64,000 nt of DNA, taken from assembly GCF_002776525.5 (NCBI RefSeq), contig NC_045439.1, forward strand, positions 118,463,100-118,527,099. Direction: 5' to 3'. This document shows, piece by piece, positions 46,901 through 59,358 of this stretch (its first letter is position 1; each line of letters opens with the position of its first letter). Source of the DNA: Piliocolobus tephrosceles. Taxonomy: Eukaryota; Chordata; Mammalia; Primates; Cercopithecidae. A model generated the notes under the pieces. The model saw only the letters and a list, made by a program, of their open reading frames with translations. It was not told the origin of the DNA and made no database searches. The translations under genes and the position numbers were made by a program.

Positions 46901-48789
46901 ATAAAATGATAGATGTATACACACACATTTTTTCAATGTCTTTTTTTGGTTTTAATGTTTTACTGTAGCTACAAAAAAAAATGTAACCACTGGGGAAACT
47001 AGGTGAAGAGTCTGAGAGACTTCTCTGTAGTATATTTGCAGCCTTCTGTAATTCTATAATAATTTCAAAATCAATAGTTAAAAAATAAAAATACATTTAG
47101 TAGATGAATAGTTTCATATGGAGAGCAGAATGATTACAAAATGAGATATTTTGTTAATATACACCTGTAAAGGCATCCATGAAAGGTATCAACATTTGAA
47201 ATTATGTAAGTCCAATGCTGCAGGAACATGGGCACACTTCAGCTTATTTTAGATGTTTTGGAAAGCCAAAGTCATCTCTGATAAGTTCTACATTGATAAC
47301 AATAACTTGAGAGACTTCTCAGTCTCCAAAATTATACTATTTCTAAAATATAGGTAAATATTATCTTCATCCTAAATCTTTCAAAGTTTAAGAATGTCAT
47401 TGATAGTCATTGCTCTAGAGGAAAATACAGAGATCAAGAAAAAAATATCTGGAAAAATGAAAAGAATAATTTTAAAAGCTTCCTCAGAGAGACAGAGTTT
47501 CAGATGGATATAGTTTACAACTCAGCCATGAATTTCTTACTTCTCTTCTAGTATTGGTTACTCTTTTGCTGAATGAATCTATCTTACGAACACAAGTAAA
47601 AAAATGTTCCCATGATAAGTACAACATCATCAAATACAGCTATTTGTATAAAAGTTTCAAGTCAAAGTGGATCCATTTCTTTTCTTCTTCTTACAGGAAA
47701 ATGCCTATTCCCCTATCCTTCATTAAAAGGGTCAAAAAATATACTCACCTATAATAGAGAATATGCATAACATTTATTAACTGGTGCTTATTATAATGTT
47801 AACACATTATCTGCCACTCCAAGACTGTGGGCATATTTAGAAAACGTTCAATATGGTATCTATAGATTATTCCGTGGTAGACTTTGATTTAATTCTTTTC
47901 ACCTTCATTTTAATAACAATGGAGTGGTTCTTAATATAATATTTTCATTATTTGCACATCCTTTGCAAGAAGGCTTGGGATCCTATTTGTAATATTTACC
48001 CCAAAAGAAGTTCCAAACAGGTCAGACTTCTAATTGTTCATAACAAATAACTAAGGATTAGAAATACAGATGCTATACAATTCAAATATGAATCTTTTGG
48101 TATTAACCCCTCACCACTGAAAACACATTAACTGACTTGTAGTGTTTGAGCATTTCCACACAAAGAAAATGGATCACTGTATGTCTCTTAATATCTGCAT
48201 AGTCTTAAACCAGAATATAGAACATGATTGCTCAGGAGACTCAAATGATTTCAAATCAAGTTATTTTAAGTATGTCATTTGAGCAGAAACAACACAATGT
48301 GCAGAATACTACAAGTGAGTTTTCTTTTCTCCAAACAGTGTGAGCTAAATCATGTTTACTATAATGATAATACTAATTATTCTATGGATATGCTAGAATT
48401 ACGAGTGATCTTATGTTGTTTACTGATCACGTTTTCCAAAACACAATAATTGTGCTTTACCTTTTCATAGCCTTTTATTGTTTACTGATTCATTCATCAA
48501 ACTAAAATTATTTAACTAATTGGTAATAATGTGTACTGAAATAAAAAATAATAGTGTCACTTCAGATTGTTACTGATTCTTAAATATTCTCTCCTATGGT
48601 CTTCATGGCCTAATAGTTTTAAGTTATACACAGTATTTCACTTAAAATATCATGGAAAACAGTATCTGCAGCTTTAAACAAATTACATAGTTCATATCTG
48701 TACTTTATAAATCATGATGTGTTAAACTTTATTACAATCTTACAAGTTGAATTTAATTCTTTTATAATGTCCTCTAGGCTCTCTCTCCT
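46901..48789. other. Single-copy AT-rich DNA
   Basis: About 1.9 kb without recognised repeats or genes. Confidence 0.55.
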
Positions 48790-48858
48790 GATAGGATAGA
48801 TAGATTGATCGATCGATCGATAGATAGATAGATAGATAGATAGACAGACAGATAGATA
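48790..48858. repeat. GATA / GATC tetranucleotide microsatellite
   Basis: (GATC)4-like units followed by (GATA)6-like and GACA units. The GATC block adds CpG sites to an otherwise CpG-poor tract. Confidence 0.95.
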
Positions 48859-49445
48859 TTTTCCTTTTAGAAAACCTCTTGCTTTTCTGATATCCCACTC
48901 TCTCTGACAGCATTATACTCAAGTGCAAGGGTGGGAAATGTGTTGACTGCCAGGGTATTAGATAGCTGGGTTAAATGCCATAATTAAACTGATATAAAAT
49001 AAAAGGTAATACAGAATCAAGAAAAAAAGTGGAAAATGAAAATATAACCTTGTAAAAAAGTTTTTATTCTAATATACAGGTATGTTAATGAAAATAACAG
49101 AGTGAATGGTTTCTAAAAGACATACATGGACAGTATTGTTTTGTGAATATGTCAGTAACAAAATACTTTGACAGGAAGCAGAAATTCTCCAGGTTCAGTG
49201 TGAGATTTCCACGCATAATTTTCATTTGGCTGGCGAGAGTTATTTGCGTTACTTGAGTTATACTATTTCATAGTATTTGTCAACAGTATGTATCCCTTCT
49301 TTGATATTTTTCCTCCCTTCTACAGTGACTTTTAAAATCCAAATCTAATCAAGTTGCCACTGAGGACATACTGTTATATTAAACATATACATGTTTAAGC
49401 CTTATTAAAAACAGACCGGGTTTCAGTAAACCAGAAACGGTTAAA
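48859..49445. other. Single-copy DNA
   Basis: No repeat recognised. Confidence 0.5.
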
Positions 49446-49462
49446 GAAAAAAAAAAAAAAAA
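49446..49462. repeat. A-run upstream of AluY
   Basis: 17 A bases. It is probably the A-rich target into which the Alu inserted. Confidence 0.85.
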
Positions 49463-49466
49463 GTGA

Positions 49467-49758
49467 GGCCCGGCACGATGACTCACCTCTGTAAACCCCG
49501 CACTTTGGGAGGCGGAAGTGGGAGGATCACGAGGTCAGCAGATTGAGCCCATCCTGGCTACCATGGTGAAACCCCGGTTCTACTAAAAATAACAACAACA
49601 ACAACAACAAATAGCCGGGCATGGTGGCAGGCACCTGTAATCCCAGCTACTCGGGAGGCTGAGGCAGGAGAATGGCGTGAACCCAGTAGGCAGAGCTTGC
49701 AGTGAGCTGAGATCAGGCCACTGCACTCCCGCCTGGGTGACAGGGCGAGACTCCATCT

Positions 49759-49789
<31 letters not shown>
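49467..49789 (+). mobile_element. AluY, full length, with A30 tail and internal (AAC)n expansion
   Basis: Complete Alu with AluY features (gatcacgaggtcag, ccaggaga-type right arm, gagcttgcagtgagctgag). The A-rich site in the left monomer, normally 'ctactaaaaatacaaaaatta', has become an (AAC)6 array (49590-49609). The right arm reads gagatcaggccactg, closer to the monkey gagatccggccac than to the ape gagatcgcgccac. The tail is 30 A (49760-49789) followed by 10 G. Confidence 0.92.
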
Positions 49790-49797
<8 letters not shown>

Positions 49798-49799
49798 GG
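49790..49799. repeat. G10 homopolymer directly after the Alu tail
   Basis: Ten G directly follow thirty A. The left flank reads aaaagtga and the right reads aaaa-G10-atga, so the G-run may be an expanded G inside the right target duplication, or a sequencing/assembly error. Confidence 0.85.
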
Positions 49800-51810
49800 A
49801 TGAAAAGTAATATAAAAGGAATTACTCCCTAATTATGTATATTGTACTAAACAAAATTCTCAGTTCCAAAACCAAAATGTAATGACTGCACCATTTTTCA
49901 CTTTTTCTAGATGTGATCAGATAGTTTAAATGAGAGATATAATACATGAATATACTTGAAAAGTAATAGGTATTGATGAATGATATAAAGTTTGAGAACA
50001 TACTTTTTTTCTTGAAACATAAAATGGGCGATTTATATTATTTTATTTTTAAATTTAGAAATAGCTAAAGTATAAATTTTATATAATGCAAGTGCTTTTC
50101 CTAGGTTTTAGTTTTGTTTTAATTTGGGAGTAAGGATAAAAGAAGCTATTTATAAATAGTACTAAGTCCATGTGTTCTTTCCTTTAAATACATCTCAATG
50201 TGTTATGAAGATCAAATGTTCTGAAAAAGCAAATTTCCTCTAAACCTGAGGCCTCTCTTTCACTAGGAGAGAGAAAAAGTCTCTGCCAAAGTTACTGGAT
50301 GAAAACAGAAACTGAATACTTTACTCTATTAAAGGAAAAAAATATATATATATATATTTTAATATTAAGTCAACTTGAAATAAAAGAAAAAAGTTAGCTA
50401 TTCAGGCCTGTCCCTAACATTTGTGGGAGCTCGGAAGTACTGCAAATCTAGATCCACATATTAATGACTACATATTTATAAGACATTATTCAACCTTAAG
50501 AATTGTTAAAGTGTATTGAAATTCCTACATTGACAACTTCATAACAAGTTAAAAAATTAAACTGAAATCTGCATTCTTGAACTGTCAGGAGGAGGTCCAC
50601 ATTGGAATGTGAGGATTGGAAAGAGGCTCCAGGTCATATTCAATTTCATTATCTTCCCGTCTCTCTTTCCATCTTGCTTGATGAGGGGTTTGTTACATTC
50701 AAGATACCGCAGCCTATTTGTCCAGCATCTTCTCATGAGACATCCCCTTTGACCAAGGGTTGTACACACCAGTCCACCTTCAAAAAGGTTGGTTTAGGGA
50801 ATAGCCTTGAACAGACCTTGAAAGCAATCTTAGGACCTTTTATTTCTCCTAAAGAGGAATCCAGAATCCTGAGTATTGGCAAATTGGCATAGCACATGGA
50901 TTGGCATGACTCTTGTTTCACATGAGCACATTCACTTGTTTTGTGGACTCCTCGCCACCTCCCTTCTTTTCTCCTTCCCAGCCCCCATGGGAGGAAGGTA
51001 AAAGTGGTTTGTGGTTCACTCTAAAGGGCTGGCCTAGAACCTGAGTTCTTCTTCCCTTTGGTCTAAGTTTAGCATTGCAACTATCTTGTTCTACTGTTTA
51101 CATTTACCACGAAATGGGTCAAACATATAAAGACAGCCTAAAGACACTTTTAATACATGTTTGTAAATGAAAGTTTATTAATAAAATTGAAGGACACATA
51201 TCAACCACATAGTCACTTCTTTTCTAGAAAGAAAACACTCCCTATTTTATAGAATTCCTATGTGTATAGTTCTTTAGTAAGTGCTATGTGTGAGCAGAAA
51301 ATGTAGAATACAGATCTTCTATCTTCAGGTCACTTAATACCCAGGTCTGAACATAAGAAACATAAACACAAAAAAGTAACTTGCAGAAAAGTGCTGTGCA
51401 ATATATATTGGGAATCTTCTAACGAGGGAGATGTCATCGTGGACTATGATAATCAAAGAAAGGTTAATAGAGCTTCCTATTATGTGATACTTGGAATAAT
51501 ATTATGGGGAAGAGGAAAAATGCTTTATGGATTACTTAAAAGACAAGTGCAAATTTGGTGATAAGCATAGAAAACATATTCAGAGGTATAGAATGCATAC
51601 ATTAGACAGAATAATGTTATTGTTTCAGAATATTTAAATATACAGTTAGAAGTAAATGTTGGGACAAATTATGAAGGATTTAGAATATTAGATGTGAGAA
51701 TTTGAACTTTTTCATAAATAATCAAAAAAAGAAAGAATGATTGTAAATTTCCCAAGAAAGGGCTATCCATCAAAAGGAAAGTCAGGGAACAACATGTATT
51801 GTGTGTATTC
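49800..51810. other. Mostly single-copy DNA
   Basis: (AT)n at 50341-50360. 50580-51070 is higher in GC, with a 96-codon plus-strand frame (50602-50892) lacking known domains; it could be an unrecognised old repeat. 51280-51440 has faint L2-like phrases (aagtgctgtgcaatatatattggg). No gene evidence. Confidence 0.45.
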
Positions 51811-51830
51811 AAAAAAAAAAAAAAAAAAAA
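51811..51830. repeat. A20 homopolymer
   Basis: Twenty A with no Alu or L1 recognised before it. Possibly an old retrotransposed tail. Confidence 0.9.
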
Positions 51831-53169
51831 TCGAAAGACTGTCTTGCACTTTCGCCTTTTAAGTGTAAAGGTCACAGGAGGTAAAGAAAGTGGAAATAAA
51901 TGTGAGAATTCATTGAAAAAAAGAATTTAAGTATATGAGTAGACATGGACAAACCAAGGTAATGACAATGTCTGTGACCACAAATTTTTAATCAGTTTGA
52001 CAATAGTCAATAAATAGGAGAAACTTGAGTTAGGAACTTCGTCCTTTACTCATAGCACCTGGCATAAGAGCTGGAGCCAGTTTTAGGTTTTTGCTAGGTT
52101 TTGTTTTTTTGTTTCCTTTATACATATATAACAGTAAAAAATGAAAATGGCCAGAAAAAAGTTGAAAATTTGAGACTGGAGCTCAGGATAGGATTATGAT
52201 GTAGATTTAGTATACTCATTTATATAGAGGTGACAGTTTACACTATTTTGAGAAGAAAAATGATGACTCAGATGGAAAGTTAAAAATCAAGAAAAGACAT
52301 AAAGCTTTGGATAGACAGAAAAGGATTCAGGATAGGTTCATGTTACAAAAGTCTTAAAAGGACAGATTGATAGAGTTTTAAAATATTACAGTAAATAATA
52401 ATGTTAGAAAGAAATTGATTGCAGATTTCTCTCACCAAACATGCTATCATAATCAGACTACCTCAAACTAGAATTTAATCAAAACCATTGCCTTTTTCTC
52501 TAACAACAAAGATTACTATTTACTACTGCTATAGAATTTTGATACATTCAGGCCTATAGGAAAGGAATAAAACACCAAATGATTCTCAGCACAAAAATGG
52601 ATAACAAATATCCACTTATTGTTATTAAAATAATGGGCATGATTATGCTAATAGGTAATATTCTTTCTTTAGTATGAAATTACATTGTATTGTGTCTAAG
52701 AAAAAGTGTTGGTTGTTTTTGCAAAGTGTGTTTCAGGAGATTAAGTGTATTCATCAATCCACAGATTTCACTAATGAGAAGTGAACTGGAATTTGAAAGT
52801 ACATACACTTTTCCCCTTAAACAATTGTCCACTTCATTTTGCAAGCTGAGAAATGGAGAAACAGGGATATCAATCTAGGTAAAGTCTGAAGTGCTACTCA
52901 TATTAGCAGGACTCAGGAATCAAAAATCTGTACTTCCTCCCATAAAAAGGGGTGAGATTTGGACAGTGAGTTAATGGGGCTGCCCTCAAAGGCAAACAGA
53001 CTTCGATGTGACTAGAAGAAAAAGACAATAGAGAGTCCCCAAAAGAGAGGCATGATTTTTAATGAATGAAAAACCAGAGATACTTTACAAAATAATAGAA
53101 CATGGCTTAGTTAGTTTCATTACAATACATTTGGTAGACTGTCCTATCCTTCAGAAATAACAAGAGCCA
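51831..53169. other. Single-copy DNA
   Basis: No repeat recognised; no gene evidence. Confidence 0.5.
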
Positions 53170-53440
53170 CAGCGAAATGACAATAATGCATAGTAACTCT
53201 TTACCATGAGCCTAACACTAAAAATATTAATTATTTTGTATTTATTGTTTTATTTAATTGTCACAAAAATATAATGCCTATGCTACCAATACACACTTTC
53301 CCAGATGAAAAAATTGTATCAGAACATATAATGAAATTCTTCAACTTTACATACCTAATAACTTCTAAGATTGGCATTTGAATATACTTTGTCTGATTTT
53401 AGAGATTGTGACCTTAACCACTATGTCATACTTCCTTCCT
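53170..53440 (-). mobile_element. MIR-like ancient SINE fragment
   Basis: Reverse-complement MIR pattern: 'ttttatttaattgtcacaa', 'tttcccagatgaaaaaattgtatcagaac', 'attggcatttgaatatactttgtctgattttagag..gaccttaaccactatg'. It is degraded but the order is right. Confidence 0.55.
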
Positions 53441-53470
53441 GAAGTGTTAATTGATTTATACCACCAAATG

Positions 53471-53632
53471 CCAAGAACCTGGAATTACAGGCGTGTGTCA
53501 TCACACCTGGCTACGTTTTGTATTTTTAGTAGAGATGGTTTCACCATATTGGACAGGCTGGTCTCATGTGATCTGCCCGCCTCTACCTCCCAAAGCACTG
53601 GGATTACAGACATGAGCCACCACCCCTGGCCT
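53471..53632 (-). mobile_element. Half Alu: 5' monomer region only, no tail
   Basis: Reverse-complement Alu covering about consensus positions 1-160 (ggaattacaggcgtgtgtcatcac ... caccacccctggcc). The right monomer and A-tail are absent. The usual truncation in retrotransposition removes the 5' end, so loss of the 3' half points to a later deletion or recombination. Confidence 0.85.
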
Positions 53633-54143
53633 GTATTCCATCTTTATAAACAATAAACAATTGTGTGTGTGTGTGTATTACAGTGATAGATTCTTTGCCT
53701 CCTTCCAACTCCCTGCAACAACAAATGTCTCTAATGGGTATCATATCCTTTCATGAGTTTAAACTGAAGGTGATTTGCCATGTGGATCAAGAGTAGTATT
53801 GCTGGGTCATAGGTTTGGATTTCATTTCACTCCACTTTCCTCTCTGGATAGTTGCATCAGTCTGTACTCCCATCAGCAGTACATGTGAAGTCTAGTTTTC
53901 TAAATTTTTTAAAAAATATTTGTTATTATTTGAACATTATCTTCTATCTCACTAATGAGCTGTCCTCAAATTTAACCCTTCTGCTATTTATATCATATAT
54001 TTTAATCCTTCATTTCAACAGATATGGTTTTCATACTCAAAAAAAAAATTTTATGATTGCTAATTTCTTCTTCGGGTTTCAAATATTTTGCCTTTTGTCT
54101 TTGAGAACATTTACCATACATATTTTTAGGGTGTTTTTTAAAC
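53633..54143 (-). mobile_element. Weak old L1M-like stretch with short (GT)n
   Basis: 53660-53680 is a short (GT)n. 53785-53890 has L1M-like minus-strand phrases (agtattgctgggtcataggtttgg, gtactcccatcagcag). The rest to 54143 is AT-rich. The 121-codon frame at 53852-54217 crosses this and the start of the next Alu and is not a gene. Confidence 0.4.
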
Positions 54144-54456
54144 ATTTTTTTTCTTCAGAGACAGTGTCTTTCTCTGTTACTAAGGCTGGTGCAAGTACAG
54201 TGGTGACAGCCTCCTAGCTAATTGCAGCCTCGACCTCCTGGGCTCAAGAGATTCTCCTGCCTCAGCCTCTTTAGTAACAGGGACTACAAGTGCATGACAC
54301 CACACCTAGCTAATTTTTTAAAATTATTATTTATTTTGTAGAGACAGGGCCTCTCTTGGTTGCCCAAGCTGATCTGGAACTCCTAGCTTCAAGCAGTGCT
54401 CCTGTCTTGGCCTTCCACAGTGCTGGGATTATGGACGTAAACCACCACACACGGTC
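54144..54456 (-). mobile_element. AluJ, full length
   Basis: Reverse-complement Alu (cagagacagtgtctttctc to caccacacacggtc) with strong divergence and AluJ features (aattgcagcctcgacctcctgggctcaag, aactcctagcttcaagcagtgctcc). Flanked by ttttaaac at 54136-54143 and 54462-54469. Confidence 0.88.
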
Positions 54457-54469
54457 ACATATTTTAAAC

Positions 54470-54954
54470 TATTGTTAATTTTTGTACATTAAACTGGTTG
54501 TCTTTGATATACATGTATTTTATTTTAGAGTTGTTGAATTCCTTTGAGGCCTATTTTTTTCCTAGTAAGATTTATTATGCTGATTAAGAATACATGGCAC
54601 TAAAAAATCAGGCTCAAGACTGACCCGCCAGAAGTGAATTTAGAATTAAGGACTTCTTAGGAAATAACTGGATTCTACCACCCTTTGTTTGCCTTCCTCC
54701 TCCATAAAAGTTGGTGTATTCATGTGTCCTGGGTGGTGCTGTTTACCAAGACTGGTCTCCCTCAGTTTTAATCACCATCCTAACACTCATTATATGGAGG
54801 TGCTAGGTTAGAAGAGAATGCCTAGGGTTCAGATGATCTTTCTGCACTTGTCACTATTTCCTATTTTCCAAGCTAGGTTGAGCCATATTCTGCCTGACTG
54901 ACTCCAAAATGGCTTTAAAGGACTTAGCAATGGTATCTTTTCAACTCTAATTTT
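54470..54954. other. Single-copy DNA
   Basis: No repeat recognised. Confidence 0.45.
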
Positions 54955-55065
54955 GCTAGAATGGGAGCTCCTTTTGGTCAAGGTTTTGTCTTTCTGGCTC
55001 TGTAGTGTATTCTCATTATTTGGAAGAGTGCCTTGCACACCGTGGGTACTCTAACTATTGAAAGA
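54955..55065 (+). mobile_element. L2 3' end
   Basis: 'agaatgggagctccttttggtcaaggttttgtctttctggctctgtagtg', then 'gagtgccttgcacaccgtgggtactctaactattgaa', which follows the L2 3' terminus phrase by phrase. An ancient LINE fragment. Confidence 0.72.
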
Positions 55066-55629
55066 GAAGAAAAAAATACAGGAATGCAATGAAAAGAAAT
55101 GGTGACCACTAAAAACTTCTGTCTCAGCATATTCTGGTTTCCTTACATCTCACTTTTCCGCTCTTTGCTGTCATTTTGTTTCTCTACTCGCAGACTTTAC
55201 TGTAGTTTGTAATTGCAAGGGTTTCTCACATCTTTTAGTATTAGATGCTTATTTCTGTGTCATTTCCATGGTTGTGGTCACAGAAAGAAGCCCACATCAT
55301 GTTAGTTATCCATCTTACCAGATAAAGCTTAGCTAAGTGTACTTCTATGCCAATTTCTTTGAATGATTAAACTTTCAATAATTTAATCCATCACTGATTA
55401 ATCCAAGATTTGTCTCAGATGGAGCACAACTTCCACAACCTAATGTAGCTTCCACAACTTAATTTTTAATCTCCCAAAATGAAATTTACCAATTATTTTG
55501 TTATAATCATAGAAATATAAAAATTCTGAACATCTTAAAAGTAAGAGTACTCTTGGAAAACAACAGCTAAAAAAGAGTAACAAATATGAAAATATGCAGG
55601 CTCTGTCTCTGACCTTTAATCATTCTATA
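55066..55629. other. Single-copy DNA
   Basis: No repeat recognised. Confidence 0.5.
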
Positions 55630-55745
55630 CTTCTGGGGAGCACATTTATTCTGAGACTCAGTTTTTACAGAAGTAAAATGGGAACAAAAACAGTTCCTCT
55701 GCCTGGCTCATAGAATTTGTGTGAGAATAAGAGACAATTAATTTG
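55630..55745 (+). mobile_element. MIR fragment
   Basis: 'gagactcagtttttacagaagtaaaatggg' then 'cctctgcctggctcatagaatttgtgtgagaataag', the core and 3' part of MIR. Confidence 0.65.
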
Positions 55746-57060
55746 TATAAAGGTATATTATATATATTGTAAAGTACCACAATTATAAATACAGGAGAAT
55801 ACTTGCTTCTCTTCATATCCATTTTTCTGTTTCCAATGCTTGTTTGGTTTTTAAATTTTAGTAGTATTTTCCTGCTACTCAATGTTTGACTACTAAAATT
55901 CTTATATAAATGTTATCTGCAAAAAAAAAAAAAATTATGGACATAGAATAATAATTGTATGTGCTCAGTTTCTTGATTAAAATACTTTATTGTGATTATT
56001 TGTAAAGAAAATAATTGCACTGTAATTTGATGTTGTGCAAATTATAATAATTAAATATTTAGACTAAAAAAGATAATGCAAGAAGGCTAAATTGTATTGT
56101 TAAGATTATTTTTTATTTATTCAAACTTGTTAATTGTTCCTAATCAGAAGTGAACCATTATCTATGTAAAAATAATTTGATCTGGAAAATTTTGGCCTCA
56201 AATTTACATAATGTCATCATTATCCTTTTTATGTTCTGGAAAATTTATTCTAAATTACCTAAAAAAAAAGAAAGGGTTGATTCTATAGTGCTATTTTTTA
56301 TTCTGTATATCTCAGGTAAGAATAAAGGGAAACAAGTAAGTAAAGAAAAAACAAAGACAAAAAAGAAAATTGTACTCAAGTCACATAGACATCTAAAGTC
56401 TCAGATTTATATGAAACTTTCTGTTTGGTAGAGGATATAGAAAAGAGAAAGGGATATTGAATTTCTGACAACCTACGTGCTTAGTGCTTTGTCTACCAAT
56501 GTGATGAGCACATATTTATTTTTTCCCTGTTTTCTGCATTGAGACAAGTACATTATAAGCTTATCATACAAATGATTCAAAAAAATGCTTGCCATTTATT
56601 TTCTATTAGTTCTTTTTCTCCCGAGGTTACTGCCCTGCAAGGAGCTATTTTAACCTCCTCCTGTCTTTGCCAGTGAGAACATCTTGACATGATTCCAATT
56701 CCAATTCTGATGTACTGGAGAATAAAAACATGCTTATTTAAAACATCAAAAGCATATTAACAATGCCATAGAAAGACATCTTGCTTAAGATAAGTCCATT
56801 AATTTTACCTTTGTAAACATGTTTCAGCATGACTGTGTGATCAAGGTTTCACTGTGCAGACTACAACTGTAGCAATGGCAGCAGTCAAGAAAAAGTAGCA
56901 AAATATTTTTTAAAACAGAAGAAAACAGCAAGGCTTTCACAAACCATTGTTTAAATTCATCTTTTATATCTTGTTTTGTTATGTTTTTCTCTCTTACTTT
57001 ATGTGTATAATGAAATACCATTATCACTGTCATCATCCCCAGATTAAAGTTTCCAGAAAG
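55746..57060. other. Single-copy AT-rich DNA
   Basis: Includes a 14-15 bp A-run near 55920. The minus-strand frame at 55658-55882 and the plus-strand frame at 56150-56431 (lysine-rich end) have no recognised function. Confidence 0.5.
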
Positions 57061-57480
57061 AAAGAAAGCTTATCCTAGAATTGATTTGTAGGCAATCTTA
57101 CTTGAGATAATCAAGAACAAGAGGATTTTCATTTGCTTTGTCAGTGTAAGTTGGCTGCTGTGCATCTGCAGTGAAAGCAGCACCGGTCTCTGTTTGCATT
57201 CTGGGGTTTATTAGCAGCAATGACCTGTCACAGAGAGGCTCTACAGCACAATATTTACACAGATCATTAGCAGAGCAGACCCTGTTTGCCTGATCGCTAA
57301 TCTGTTTTGTGACTGCCTCAATTTCATCAAGGCTATAAATACAATAAGCAATCAGAAAAAGCCCCAAAATGGGCATTGTCAGAGCTGGTGACACTTCTGG
57401 CAGCTATGGGCATATAAATCCTCTAATAATAATGCAGTGGTAGTGACAAATAAAAGACTGCATTTAAACTGTGAATCTGA
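57061..57480. other. GC-raised, repeat-free block with a 92-codon minus-strand frame
   Basis: No gene is recognised. On the minus strand an ATG at 57376 with A at -3 opens a 92-codon frame ending at 57098. Its product would start MPILGLFLIAYCIY, hydrophobic like a signal peptide or membrane segment, followed by a cysteine cluster (C-SANDL-C-KY-C-AVEPL-C). The codon just before the stop overlaps a GTAAGA donor-like site (ctcaa-gtaaga). I know no homologue. The block also has several TAAT/ATTA cores, so it may equally be a conserved noncoding element or chance. Confidence 0.25.
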
Positions 57481-58254
57481 AAATGAGTGTGTATGTTACT
57501 GCAAAAGGACTTTCTTTTCTTTATACTCTGTTGATTTCATCTTACTCTAGCCCTATTGTGTAAACAAGCTTGCAATAGTCAAGTAGGATTTGCTTTTTTC
57601 TCCTTTCACTCAGGATTGAAATTTGCTTACTGCAGTTTGCGAAGAAGGGGAGTTCATAAGTGAGAGGGCACGCTGGACTTACTGGCCTGTCTGACCTCTG
57701 TTGCAAATATTACTCACAGAATCAGTAGCATTCAAAATGCTGACAGAAAGATTGTAAGAGGTCAGCAAAGGGTGAACCTGTATAAGAGTCTAGGGACCAA
57801 CTTTTAAGAGTTACGATAAACTATTAGCTGTATGGTGGCCACAATTGAAATGCAACTGTTCATTTATTACTCTTTTTTGCATTTTTTGATATGTGCCCAA
57901 ATCAATAGTGATTACTTTCTCCTTTGTTGTAGAAAAAATGTATATAAAAGACTCAGAAGAGTCAAGCCCTGGGATGTTTTAATAAGCAGTTGACATTGAA
58001 TAAAAACATTATTTGCAAAGAGAGTTTATTAAAATCTTTCAGCTTTGCTCCCTCTCTCTCCCTTGTCACTTGACTCTTACTGAGAACCACAAGGCCATCT
58101 ACTGAAGATTACATGGTAATCATTAGTAGACAGATGCAATTTTGTCTACCATGTCATCTTTACTTTCTGTTCCAGGAAAATAAGAGTATTTTTAAAGTTA
58201 GAGGAAATTTACAGATTTTCTATATACAGGGCATTTTGCAGGCCAGAGAAATGC
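57481..58254. other. Single-copy DNA
   Basis: Repeat-free; composition similar to a noncoding conserved region, but nothing specific is supported. Confidence 0.45.
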
Positions 58255-58375
58255 TAATTAATTCATGTCATAAATGTTTATTGTGCAGCTACTATGTGTA
58301 CTGGATAGAAAGTAGTATCTGACAGACATGTTCCTTGCCCTCTGAAACTCAGTTTAGAAAAGAGAATACAGGTTC
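58255..58375 (+). mobile_element. L2-like fragment
   Basis: 'ttcatgtcataaatgtttattgtgcagctactatgtgtactgg' then 'gacatgttccttgccctctgaaactcag' follow the L2 phrases for 'caaatatttattgagcacctactatgtgcc' and 'tccctgccctcatggagct'. Confidence 0.58.
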
Positions 58376-59352
58376 AAATATAATGAACATTTGTTTTATT
58401 TTATATTACATAATATCTTTTTGTTTATTTGTTTCTATCTTCATTTTCACCAGGGGAGGGGAATGTGTGGCTATTGGAACTCCTTTCCTATTTTCGTTTT
58501 AGGATTGCCATACCTCTGGTTTCCCAGGTATAGTTCATCAAAACTAGGGACAGATCTAGTCTTTGTGGGAACTGCAGCTTATAAAATGTGGAGTTCCTCT
58601 TTAGGAAAAAGGATATGCAGCCCTAGAAAATGAGAGGATCCAACTTTAAATAATCGCCTAAATTTTGGAAGAAAATGAACTTAGTACGGTATATTCTTCT
58701 TTTCTGAGTGGAAGATACCTTACGTATCATACCAATTCCCAATAAGATTCATCCTTTTGTCTGGGTTATTTTTAGTTTTCAGTAAAATAAATGCGTGTAT
58801 ACCACAACCCCTAAGTACTTCTTTAGACCTTATGGTTTAAATATGGTATGTAAGAGGAAGCTTCTAAAAGTGTTTTCTGTTTGCATGATTTATAGGCAAA
58901 TATACCTGCACATATAGTTACATTAAAACTTAGATATTTAAGTATATGTTGGAAGAATGAAAAAATTGAAGAACAGAAAAAATTTAAAAACAAAAGAAGG
59001 TAAGTCAAATATCTTGTGAGAGTTCTTGAATGAAAAGTAGAAATTTAAAATGTAAAGTTTTTAAAAATAGCAATGTCCAGTAAATGCATGCACATACACA
59101 TGAAATAACTTAAATGTCATTATGCTCATTTTACTTGCATAAACTTTCAGGACATGAATACAGATAAGGACATAGTTACAGTAGTTAGAATGATTAAAAA
59201 ATAGTGTGCTCCACACTACGAATTTCACACACATTTTGATTCCTGGGAGACATTTAGAGTCAGCAGACTAAGTGTATAGGTGCTATATTATAAATTGTAA
59301 ATTGGATGGGAGGCCACCAACTTTGCTATTGGCTATAATACTTTAATTATAG
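58376..59352. other. Single-copy DNA
   Basis: No repeat recognised; the 80-codon frame at 58391-58633 lacks features. Confidence 0.5.
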
Positions 59353-59358
59353 AAAAGT

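Noticed and set aside
48740..48928. Minus-strand frame with SIYLSIYLS repeats
   Set aside because: It is translation of the GATA microsatellite.
53852..54217. 121-codon plus-strand frame, the second longest outside L1
   Set aside because: It runs from weak L1M-like DNA into an AluJ tail, and its phenylalanine richness reflects T-runs.
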